Shown here piece after piece: positions 13,302 to 21,891 of a stretch of 64,000 nt of DNA (position 1 is the first letter of the stretch; each line of letters opens with the position of its first letter). The notes below the pieces were generated by a model. The model ran no database searches and had not been told where the DNA came from. It saw only the letters and a program-made list of their open reading frames with translations. The DNA is from Tilletia caries (taxonomy: Eukaryota; Basidiomycota; Exobasidiomycetes; Tilletiales; Tilletiaceae), in assembly GCA_032718865.1 (NCBI GenBank), contig JALUTQ010000028.1, positions 434,001 to 498,000 of the forward strand, read 5' to 3'. The position numbers and the translations under genes are program-made.

Positions 13302-13483
13302 ACTTCTTTGCGGTATGCCTGGGTGTGAGGGTGCGGCATGGCTAGAACTTGGCGTGATTTTGACTCCTTCCTCCACACTCTTCCTCGCAGCTTTTCTTCT
13401 TTTTCACCATCACCACAAGCTGAAGTTCACTCCTCGAGCTTTGATTCGCCATCCTCCAGCTCCAAGTTCCCACACCAGCCAGC
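13302..13483. promoter_or_regulatory. Divergent promoter of the element A genes
   Basis: Only 182 bp separate the two divergent start codons, so one short region must drive both the transposase and the accessory gene. It includes a pyrimidine-rich run (about 13370-13405 on the plus strand), common just upstream of fungal transcription starts. No specific operator could be assigned. Confidence 0.5.
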
Positions 13484-15162
13484 ATGCCGCCTGCCGCTAC
13501 AACGAATACCAGGGCTACTCGGAGGGTAGGAGCCCTTCCCGTGGTACGCACCAACTCGTTCACGCCCGCAGTACGAGCTGACGCGGCAGTTCGACTGCGT
13601 GGGGGTGTAGGACAAAGGGGTTCAGGTGGTGACGTTCCTAGAGCGAATGCAGACCAGGCAAACCCTCCTCAGGATGCCTTAAACGAGGAGGAGCTGAATG
13701 CGGTGCATCCCAACATTCTGTTGTGGAAGGAGAAGCTTGGAATGAGCAACCGGGCAACGCTGCTTGCAGTCAGCTCACTCGCCACGCAGGTTGAAGATCT
13801 GGAGTTTCCTGATGATGTGAGTGCGGTGTCATGACTCGTGCAGCAGTTCTGTATCCAGTGACCAGTCATTTACTATGCCTTCTGATCGCGCTCGTGAACA
13901 TGCAGGTAATCACGGCTGGTATGGTGGTGCGGACGATGGAGGCGCACTGCCAACTTGAACGCAGCAAAACGCTGATCGATTTGCTGCAGGGAACGCCATC
14001 AACTCCTGGTGTGGTGACGGACATTGCTTCTATTAACACCAAACTGCCGACCATCGTCAGGAGTCTGAAGATCTCAGACGAGGTTGGTGAACGAGGCGCG
14101 GTCAGTGACTTTCTTCTCTCTTGCCGTCGTACGAAACTCTGATGCCTACTGAAACCACGCTCTCAATATTGTTCTCTCCTCTTAGGCGTGGTTGCGACTG
14201 ACCACCACGTACGCATTCCTGTCCGAAGGCACTCCGGCATACTCTCGTGACACCCAAGATGTCGCGAATGCTGTTATGGTGCGTTTCTGGCATATTCTTG
14301 AGAGCATTCACGCGTCTACGCTCACGCCGGCGTCATCGCGTCCTGTCGTCTTCTTTCCTTGTTCCTGACAGGCCAGCGCAAGACACGACCCCGACCAGCT
14401 CGGAGAAAACGGCAAGCACTTGCTGCAGAGCACGAACAAGACAGGGACGAGTAATGTCCTCAAGATTATCAACGCCAAGATTTCTTCCTTGCGACTCGAA
14501 ATGCGCGGCAAAGTGGGTCTAGGGCTGTCCCACACTCACAGGCTACACTCTACGTGAAGCAGGCTGGTCTAACCCTTTTATGTTCGGTCCACATCACTTC
14601 ATTAGGTCAATGTTTCGATGGAAGAGGCCATCACGCTCAAAGAGCTCGTGGAAAGTGCGCTCGATAGCGTATCTGACATGAAAGTCACCTGGCGGCTGGT
14701 CCAGAGGGTAGCAATCTGGGTACGTTCTTTGGCACCACGAGAGACCACAGGCCGTAGTCGTTGACCCCATCATTCATCAATCATCACACCTTCAGCGTCG
14801 AACAGGTTTCAAAGATGGCTGCAAGCAGGGTGAGAAGTGGAACACCGAGTTCTGGCATCAGGCCGACGGCCGACTTTCGGCCTGGCTCGACACTGTTCGC
14901 AGGGGTAAAGACGGGGATGAGGAAGCTGTCAGAGAAGCAGAAGAGTGAGTTTCTCTTTAATCTTCAGCGTCTGCTCAAGCCTGAGCGCTACGTGGTGGAT
15001 ACTGATTGCTGACTGATCTACAGGCATATGAACTACATCATCTCGGAGGACGAGGAGCGGTATGGTACCTTCGACTATCCTGCCATCGAGACGCGCTGTG
15101 AGGTTCAGCAACGGTTCGAGAGGATTTACGAGAGCGGTCTGGAGCCGAACATGAACGTGTAG
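13484..15162 (+). CDS. Element A accessory protein, unknown function
   Basis: A multi-exon gene divergent from the transposase. I read seven exons: ATG at 13484, with in-frame GT-AG joins after FPDD, ISDE, ANAVM, EMRGK, RVAIW and EAE, ending at the TAG at 15160-15162, for about 350 residues. The N-terminus is basic and Ala/Arg/Gly-rich (about residues 1-60). The rest is hydrophilic and predicted mostly helical, with segments such as LLWKEKLGMSNRATLLAVSS, TLIDLLQGTP, VLKIINAKISSLRLEM and AITLKELVESALDSV. The C-terminus is acidic (ISEDEERYGTFDYP). No zinc cluster, catalytic motif or membrane segment was seen and I do not recognise the family. The position beside the transposase inside the terminal repeats makes it part of the element. 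A TnpA-like DNA-binding partner is a guess. Confidence 0.65.
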
Positions 15163-15576
15163 GTGTGGAGGTTGACCTTGAGCTGCTCATGCATCCCTTC
15201 ACCCTCGGTAAGTCGGTAATGAACCCTTCCAGGCTCCCACCCACACCACGCATGCACCCACACTATTCAACGTCCATGAACTGTTGCAGCTGCACCAGTG
15301 TCCAGTAGTGAATTATTGGCCCTGTCGGCCTGTCGCCAATAGGCAGTAGTCGCACTGCAGTAGTCGCACTGACACCTACCCTTACCAAGTTACGTTGACC
15401 ACTTACTTTTCTGCTGTTCTGACGCCAAACAACTGCTCCCCTGCTCCCATGTCTGGTTGGCTCTGCTCTTCGGATTGCTGACAACTTCGCCCTCTCTTTT
15501 TCTATTACCCGTCGGCCGTCTGTAGCGCGAGTCGGCTGCGATCATTCTCTGCAGCTTCTTCCGACAGGAGTAAGCG

Positions 15577-15838
15577 TTCCTGAACATATACGACCCCAAG
15601 GTACGTACCGCTAAGATCTACATGGATCTCACTGAGCCCGGCGTCATTGACAATTCTACAGCCAGTGAGTTTTTTAATCTCGCGTGTCAGCGTCAGCCCC
15701 GTGCCTTGATCGCATCTCTGACCAACCGCTACCATTCTATCCCCGCAATCAATCAAGGCGCAGGTGACCGTCTCCTCTTCAGCCATCGAGGCCTGCAAGA
15801 ACGCAGAAGCCATCGTGATCGCAACAGAGTGGGACGCG
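15577..15838 (+). pseudogene. Captured UDP-glucose 6-dehydrogenase fragment
   Basis: Two exon-like pieces match the UDP-binding region of UDP-glucose 6-dehydrogenase, the enzyme that makes UDP-glucuronate. Piece 1 (15577-15662) reads FLNIYDPK then IYMDLTEPGVIDNSTA. Piece 2 (15764-15838), after an intron with GTGAGT and CAG ends, reads VTVSSSAIEACKNAEAIVIATEWD. The family motif order YDPKV, then S-AL-EAC-AEA-VV-TEW, is unmistakable. The nucleotide-binding and catalytic domains are absent, so this cannot be a functional gene. It lies inside element A near its right end, downstream of the accessory gene, and is best explained as transposon-captured host DNA. I infer that the intact host copy lies elsewhere. 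Confidence 0.75.
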
Positions 15839-16849
15839 TCACCGCGAGTGCACCATGCACGCGCGTGGGACTCCATTGGCGCCTGATATCCTCCCCCTGT
15901 CCGTCTCGCGTAGTCCGACTTTCCTTCAGCTGACATTATTTTCCTTCCCAAAGTCCTACTGGCAGTCTGCAGTCGACATCATGAATTGCTGATCTTTCGT
16001 GGTCCAGCACCCAACTGACATAAACCCTCATCACCTCTCATCTCTACTGCTGAGCTTTTTACCGTTCTCGCGCCTATTTCACAGGGTCTGCTTCTTTACT
16101 CCTGACCCATATTCTGCCTACATTGACCCTCGTTTGCCCCTCTTCCGAAGTTGCCTCTGTGCGGTAACCTGTCTCGACTCTCACCTTCTACTGTTCTCCA
16201 TCTATCTCCTGACCATCTGCTGACATACAGTAATGAGTAAGCTGATATACACTCTTTTGGGCATCAAGATTCAGGTCACAGTCTGCGTCCTTTAACAGCT
16301 CGTGTCATGGTCTTCTGCTTTCCTTCTCAATCGGAAGATGGGTTCACTGCCTTTAATTCTTGCTGATACTATCCTCTGATCCTCCTATGCCTTTATTTAG
16401 ATGCGAGTAGACGGGGCCAGCTGACCCATCTAGGTGTCGCCTGTCTGACTCTGAACTAGCCCTCTCAGATGTCTTTTGACTTTCATCTCCCCTAGTAACC
16501 TCCTCAACTTCTTCTATTGTCCAGTGACCAGTGTCCACACCTCTAGAGCCTGAGCGGCAGAACTGCGGATCACGAGTCCGAGATCCATCCACCCCACCCA
16601 ATGCTCAGACGGCACAGGGCCTCAGTTGCTTCCAACACACGACATCGTCATCTACCCTCGGTCTTCCTTCATCGTGAGTCGGCAGTTGTGACATGTGACC
16701 GGTGACAGTGTTGAACAGCTCGGACTTCAAGGTATCTTTGCATACATCATACACTCACCTCTCTTCAGCTCATAGCTTCTCGGGGCCCAGGGGGCTCCTG
16801 GCAATAGTAGATAGTCATTCACCACATTGATCCATTCCTGCCTGACCTA
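15839..16849. other. Non-coding part of element A
   Basis: No supported gene. The DNA is pyrimidine-rich on the plus strand and has many CTGAC/GCTGAC words with nearby CAG, which look like intron branch-point and acceptor signals. Similar texture appears at 28400-30000 in element B. It may be the remains of further captured, intron-rich gene pieces. Confidence 0.35.
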
Positions 16850-17101
16850 TATAATTGTGGGCGTGATCGTGAAAGTAGAGGATCCTGAAAGTGGGGTTTC
16901 ATAGGGGTAGACACTGAGAAGACTTGACCTAACCACTGCCCAAGTATTTGGGTAAGTCTTGGGGAAGTATTTGAGTTAACTATTTCAGAACTCTTCCCCA
17001 TGCGGCGATCGCCTTCGGGAAGACTTTGACTCTCGAGGCGGCCAATCATTGGGGAAGACTTGCTCCAACTATTGTGAAGACTTAAGAACAGCCGGCGGTG
17101 T
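16850..17101. repeat. Right terminal and subterminal repeats of element A
   Basis: GGGGAAGACTT-type motifs are found in both orientations at about 16918, 16955, 16997, 17017, 17051 and 17075, then the inverted terminal repeat ending CAGCCGGCGGTGT at 17101. It mirrors the left end. Confidence 0.7.
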
Positions 17102-17370
17102 AGTGTCTCTGCATATCTCTTTAAATAATCGCGAGACAGGTCGCGTTAAAATGACTTTGGGGGTAGCCGACAAGCGGGCGGGAGTCTGAACCTCAGAGTC
17201 TGAGAAGTTCACGTACAAATCACACACTCTCCAAGAATTCATTGACTCTACCTGCTGAAGGCCTTGGAATACTTATAAGTAGGACAGGGGAGATATACAC
17301 AGAAGTGACGTCGCTGGATTGCTCTGATTACACGTCCCCCCACCCCCCCGCGGAGCGACCGGACGTCGTG

Positions 17371-17960
17371 GCAAAGGAAAGGAGGGAGAGCGAGAAAATA
17401 GAGAGAATAAAAGGAATCAGAGAAGAGAGAGGGGAGAGAGAGAGCGGCGAGACAATGGAGACGAGGGAGGGTAAACATGAGAGGAGCAAGGACTACTACA
17501 GAGAAGGAAAAGGAAGTGAGGAGAGAGATATGTAATATCATAGCGTGACGAGGGGTGAAGCAGAATGCAGATTACTGCGACGGCGTGCGTGTCAACGAAG
17601 TAGACCAGATACGAAGCGAGGAGAGAAAGATTCAAGAGACAAGAAGACGGAGACAGGAGAGAAAGATGAGTCATGAGAGGGAAGTGAGGAATAGTAGCAG
17701 AGAAGACGGAAGTGGGACATGTCATGCCCGCGTGCCAATGGACGAGAGAGAGGCGCAATAGGTTCTGGTGTCATTGAAGCGGAAAACGCCTGCGCGTAGC
17801 GACTGGCGGGCGAGAAAGGGGGAAGGAGAAAGGAAAGAGGTAACAGGTGAGAGAAAAAGAGAGAGATTGTGTGAGTCCAAAGTATAGAGAAGCCAGAAGG
17901 GAATAAGTAATGATTAGCAAACATCGTAAAAAAGAGAGATCAGCAACGAGCAGGAGCGGG
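17371..17960 (+). repeat. Purine-rich (GA) strand-asymmetric tract
   Basis: The plus strand is almost entirely A and G over long stretches (for example 17380-17535, 17625-17700 and 17800-17880), in the 1.1 kb spacer between elements A and B. Open frames on either strand here are compositional artefacts. No gene is visible in the rest of the spacer 17105-18234. Confidence 0.55.
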
Positions 17961-18241
17961 ACTGTGGGAATGCGCACTGGCCCACGAAGTAACCACTAGA
18001 CATGTACAGTAACGCACAGCACCGTGGATTTGTCCAATCGGAATGGAGGTATATACTTAGAGACCAGCTGACAGTGAAAGGGCGAGAGGATGTGGAAGGG
18101 AAGGAGAATTTACCAACGAGGCATGTGAGCTGTGAGCGAAAGGGTGCTTTGTAAGCATATGATTACTCGGCCGTAAAAATGCGTGTCTCCGCCGAAATTT
18201 GGGGTATGGAACAACTATCAGATCTGAACCGGAGGTTCAGA

Positions 18242-18560
18242 CTCAGTAAGAAATGAGGCGCTGTGGGTACGCTGCTGAAACACTGTGACGCTGCTGAGAC
18301 GCTGCCGAAGGAGGAGCTCCTTCAACAGCGTCTCAGCACGCTCCTGACACGCTGCTGATACGCTGCACGAAAATGTAGAAAAGGGGATGACTTTTTGAAT
18401 TTTCTGACCACGCTGTCAACACGCTGCTGAGGCGCTGGGACGACTTTATCGAATTTTTGGCAGCACTGACACGCTGCCAGCACGCTGCTGATCCGCTGTA
18501 TGAAATCAAAAGTTCAATTTTGAAAAATTATTCACCTCTCCACGCTGTCGACCCGCTGCT
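18242..18560. repeat. Left terminal and subterminal repeats of element B
   Basis: A terminal repeat is followed by at least ten variants of CGCTGCTGA or CACGCTGCTGA between 18270 and 18560, some reversed (CAGCGTCTCAGCA near 18325). The mirrored array is at the right end. Confidence 0.75.
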
Positions 18561-18639
18561 CAACGCTCAACAGTCAGTCAACACCCAACTCGTCGCATCC
18601 CAGCCTCCCTATCCCCTCATCAGCATCGGCATCTCGTAC

Positions 18640-18985
18640 CGCAAGCAACTACCAACCTCGACATGGGCGCTCTCCTCGCCGCCCGTGCCGGTCTCTTCCT
18701 GCCCCTCGCATCCGTCAGTTTCGGCGGACAGCAGATCGACAACGCCCTCGTCTCCCGCTTTGCTAAGGAGTTCACCAAGAAGACCAAGGTACAGCTCGAT
18801 CTTACCGCCAATGCCCATCGACTCCGACCAAGTCATCGCACGCGGCTGTGCCGTCCAAGCCTAGGCCTTTGTCCGTCTCTTCCCCGACGCCGCCGAGCGA
18901 AAGCACAGTACCGACTTGCTCCGTCTTCTCATTACCTCCGGCAACGTCATCCTCAGCTTCGCCGAGGGCACTGAGCAAGTCCGCA
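18640..18985 (+). pseudogene. Captured Hsp70 fragments, Ssz1-like
   Basis: Two separated pieces of an Hsp70-family protein. The first (about 18664-18790) reads LLAARAGLFLPLASVSFGG then IDNALVSRFAKEFTKKTK. The second (about 18810-18863) reads PMPIDSDQVIARGCAVQA and is followed by a TAG stop. The GG-x-x-IDNAL block and the D-x-D-x-V-ARGCA-QA block are hallmarks of Hsp70 ATPase domains, and the wording is closest to the ribosome-associated Ssz1/Pdr13 type. Most of the protein is missing and the pieces are in different contexts, so it is non-functional. It abuts the kinase fragment downstream, all on the plus strand within element B. Confidence 0.65.
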
Positions 18986-19030
18986 GCGACCTGCCCCCCC
19001 CCCCCCCCCCAACCCTCCTCAGCACTCAAG

Positions 19031-19372
19031 ACCGTCGGGAACTACAACCTCGGAAGGCCGATCGCAGAGGGCACCTTCGGCAAAGTCAGTCTGGCCACAC
19101 ATCGACTTACCAACACCCGCGTCGCCATCAAGCAGATCCCCAAGTCACACTCTTCCCACGCAGCCGCCGCGCTCACCAGGGAGATCCACCATCACCGCAA
19201 GCTGCACCACCCACACGTCACCCAGCTCTACGAGGTCCTCGTGACCGAGTCCTCCATCTGGATGGTGTCCGAACTCTGCGCGGGGGGCGAGTTGTACGAC
19301 TACCTCGTCGAGCGGGGAACCTTACCCGACGCCGAAGCACGCCGTCTCTTCGGAAAGCTCTGTCTCTCAGTC
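19031..19372 (+). pseudogene. Captured Ser/Thr protein kinase N-lobe
   Basis: An open stretch of about 114 codons gives a clean kinase N-lobe: glycine loop IAEGTFGKVSLATH, ATP-binding lysine in VAIKQIPK, helix C glutamate in LTREIHHH, hinge WMVSELCAGGELYDYLVE, and then RRLFGKLCLSV. It stops before the HRD catalytic loop and the DFG motif, so it cannot phosphorylate. The sequence resembles Snf1/Kin4-type fungal kinases. It follows a run of 17 C at 18994-19010. As cargo of element B it is a partial copy of a host gene. Confidence 0.8.
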
Positions 19373-19732
19373 ACAGTTGACACCCATCTCAACCTCAGCA
19401 CGCGCGGCGCATATTACGGACTTCCAGACAGTGAGTACCTCCCAACCTTCCTCATCGTTCTCTATCATTCTCATTGCTGACCGCCTCCTTGGTTCAAAAG
19501 GAAGTCCGTTTGCTCTTGCACTTCTTTCTACAGTTCTTCCCCGTCCCCGGCCGCAACTCTGAGGTCAGCCGCCCGTGTCGAACCCCTCTTACACGGGATG
19601 CGTTCGCGCAAGGGATGCCCAGAGTTGTTGGCCGGGCGACAAATGGTGCCCGGAAGCATCGTCGACCTCGACAAACGGTGCTCGGAAGCACCGTCGGCAA
19701 ACCTCTTTCTGTAATGCCCTCGAGAGCCCCAA

Positions 19733-20400
19733 GATCAACCCCATCCTTGCCTTCCTGGCCCATCTCAACAGCCCGTTGTGCTGGGTCATGGAGGCAGCCG
19801 CGCTTGGTGAGCATCGCAGACGTGCTGGCACGGTTCAGGACGGCAATGACTAACGTTTCTGTTCTGTTCTGTTGTCGTCTTTTCCTCGAATCAGTGGCTA
19901 TCGCACTCAGCAATAGTGGAGGACGTGCTCCTGACTGGCCGGACTTCCTCGGTATCGTCCTGCTCCTTCTGGCCAACGCTACAGTCGGTTTCGTCGAGGA
20001 GCGTCAGGCCGGCAGGCCGTCGCTGCTCTCACGAACAGGCTCACCATCGACCGGGAAACCATCAAGCTCTTCTCCAAGTTCACCAAGGACCAGATCATCC
20101 TGCTCTGCATACGCATCCCGAACGGAGAACGCCGATGCCATTGACTCCTGTGTTGTCGGCACCCTGAACAGCCCTGCTGAGGCCCGTGCCGGTATCCGAG
20201 TTGTCGACTTCCAGCCTTTCGACCCTTCCACCAAGCGTACCCAAGTCAGCTACGTCGAGACCGAAACCAACAAGATGTACCGTGTCACCAAGGGCATGTC
20301 GCCCGTCATCCTCAACCTGTGCACCCTCAACAAGACGGAGGAGGTCAGCCGTCGTCTCGAAGCCGATGTCGAGGAGTTCGCCATGCGTGGTCTCCGTGCA
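19733..20400 (+). pseudogene. PMA1: Captured plasma-membrane H+-ATPase (P-type) fragments
   Basis: Parts of the P-type proton pump. Piece 1 (19733-19806 plus 19895-20020) covers transmembrane helices 1-2: WVMEAAAL, then after a spliceable 88-bp intron (19807-19894) VAIALSNSGGRAPDWPDF, LLLLANATVGFVEER. Piece 2 (about 20028-20400) jumps roughly 250 residues to the nucleotide-binding domain: LTIDRETIKLFSKFT, AYASRTENADAIDSCVVGTL, FQPFDPSTKRTQVSYVE, RVTKGMSPVILNLC, RLEADVEEFAMRGLRA. The phosphorylation loop DKTGT is missing and piece 2 needs a frame change, so no pump can be made. The retained intron shows that the copy came from genomic DNA. Confidence 0.85.
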
Positions 20401-20420
20401 CACCAACGTCGTCCTCTCCA

Positions 20421-20483
20421 AGCTTCGCCGAAGGCACCGAGCAAGCATTTGGTGACGACAGCTTCGCCGAGGGTACCGAGCAA
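20421..20483 (+). repeat. Repeated 24-bp segment encoding SFAEGTEQ
   Basis: The segment AGCTTCGCCGARGGNACNGA plus GCAA occurs twice here, 39 bp apart (20421-20444, 20460-20483), and once more at 18955-18978 behind the Hsp70 piece. All three keep the frame SFAEGTEQ. They sit at the ends of captured gene pieces. Confidence 0.6.
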
Positions 20484-20620
20484 GTCCTCACGGATAAAAT
20501 CGTCCATGCCCCGCGCGACCCCGAAGACGAGGACGACGAGGACGAGCCTCGGCGTCGACCAGGCCCTTCCCACCATCGTCACTGCGACGGGCCCGTCTTC
20601 GACTTGTGGCTCGACCACTT

Positions 20621-20705
20621 ACCTCCCCCTCCCCCTCCCCCCTCCCCCCTCCCCCCTCCCCCTCCCCCCTCCCCCCTCCCCCCTCCCCCCTCCCCCTCCC
20701 CCTCT
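20621..20705 (+). repeat. C-rich CCCCCT microsatellite
   Basis: About 85 bp of CCCCCTCCC repeats directly after the H+-ATPase fragment. It encodes poly-Pro/Ser/Leu in all frames and is not evidence of a gene. Confidence 0.9.
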
Positions 20706-20812
20706 CCTCCCTTGGTCAACCACCCAGCGGGACCCCCTCGTTGGGGACTGCAAAGGTTGCCAAGGGTTAGAGACGGCGCTTCACGTCCGCAACTCTGCTC
20801 GCGGAGCGCTCG

Positions 20813-21600
20813 TCAAACCTCCTCCAGTCGTCCCCTCCGGCTCGTGAAGCCCAAGTTCGTCAAGGCGCGGGCAACTTTCTCAACTGTCGCTACCCAGACT
20901 GCTGCTGGGACGCTTATCACACGCGACGCGCCGCCGCCGTCAACAGCGCCGGCCTCAGAAACCCACCCCAGGAACCTAGGAGCAACACCGACGTTCCCCT
21001 CGCTCCTCTCCCCGCCATCGAAGCGGGCGTACGAGAGCAGCGTCTGTAAGACACCCGGTAGGAAGTAGGCGCAGATGTAAGCGAGCACGATCGAGGGGAT
21101 CGAGTTCGTAGCGCCCCCTTCGCCCAGCGCGGCCAGTCCACCCGAGACGCTCATATGCGGCGCGAGGACGTGCCCTTCCCCTCCCTCTCCTTCTCCCTCG
21201 CCTTCCACGGATACGCGGACGGCGCGGGCGGAAGGAGCAGCGTAGAAGTTGGAGATACAGCTCGGACCGTGCTCTTCGCGACATAGCGAGCCGTACCGCC
21301 CCAACCGCGCACAGAGCAGGATGGCCAGACACAACAGCGCCGCCTTGACCAGGACGAAGTTCCGACGCGAGGTGCGGAGCGGTCCACCGCTCCCCCCCCG
21401 CTCCCGTCCCCGCCCCGGTGGTCTTCGTCTCCGCAATGACAGTGGAGGAGACGGTGGTTGAACGCGGCAAACGAGAGGCAAGCGAAAGGAACATCAGCAA
21501 CAGGACGAAGCCGAGGCCGAGAAGGACGATGAAGTCCTCCCGCAGGATGGTCGAGTTCGACGCAAACAGGGCCGCATGGATCACGCGACGCGTCCTGCAC
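20813..21600 (-). other. Membrane-type open frames, unassigned
   Basis: Long minus-strand frames with clear hydrophobic segments, for example FVLVKAALLCLAILLCARL and SIPSIVLAYICAYFLPGVL (frame ending at 20813) and FIVLLGLGFVLLLMFLSLAS (near 21525). The stretch is GC-rich and several frames are open at once, so part of this is compositional. I do not recognise a family. Given its place in the cargo zone of element B, opposite in strand to the other captured pieces, a fragment of a host membrane-protein gene is plausible but unproven. Confidence 0.3.
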
Positions 21601-21891
21601 AGGTCTTCCCTTCTTCCCTGACCCCTTGTAACATAGCTATTATGCAGCTTCACTCCGTCTGCGATGTCTGCTTGTAACATAGCTTTTAGCGCTGTCATCC
21701 ATTCCTTGGTTAACAAGCACGCCCAGAAGCCACTTATACAGCGCTCGCCTCTCGTTCCGGCTTGTCGCCCCTTCGTCTGTCTCCGTCGGGCCCGTCCTAC
21801 GGTACGTTCCACTTCCGGGCTTAGGAGCTGCCAGCTCCGTACTGGCATCTGAGTCCTCACTTCTGACCAGCTCTTCACTCTCCTCACAGAC

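Larger units (their letters stand above)
6819..17101. mobile_element. Element A: Plavaka-type CACTA-like DNA transposon
   Basis: A 10.3 kb element with short imperfect terminal inverted repeats. The left end reads ACACCACCGGCTG and the right end, reverse-complemented, reads ACACCGCCGGCTG. A 3-bp target-site duplication, AGT, lies at 6816-6818 and 17102-17104, as expected for CACTA elements. Both ends carry many copies of a subterminal motif close to GGGGAAGACTT in both orientations. Inside are a Plavaka-like transposase (9024-13301, minus), a divergently transcribed accessory gene (13484-15162, plus), a UDP-glucose dehydrogenase fragment (15577-15838), and intron-rich exon debris at 7070-8030. 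The transposase joins read cleanly from end to end, so the element could be autonomous. The exact terminal base is uncertain by one or two positions because the duplicated bases overlap the terminal repeat. Confidence 0.8.

Noticed and set aside
17248..17924. Leu/Ser/Phe-rich minus-strand frames suggesting membrane proteins
   Set aside because: They arise from the complement of the polypurine tract, which encodes such residues in every frame.
19474..20847. One long open frame of 457 codons as a real gene
   Set aside because: It only strings together ATPase fragments, an intron read as coding, a frame change and a C-rich microsatellite.
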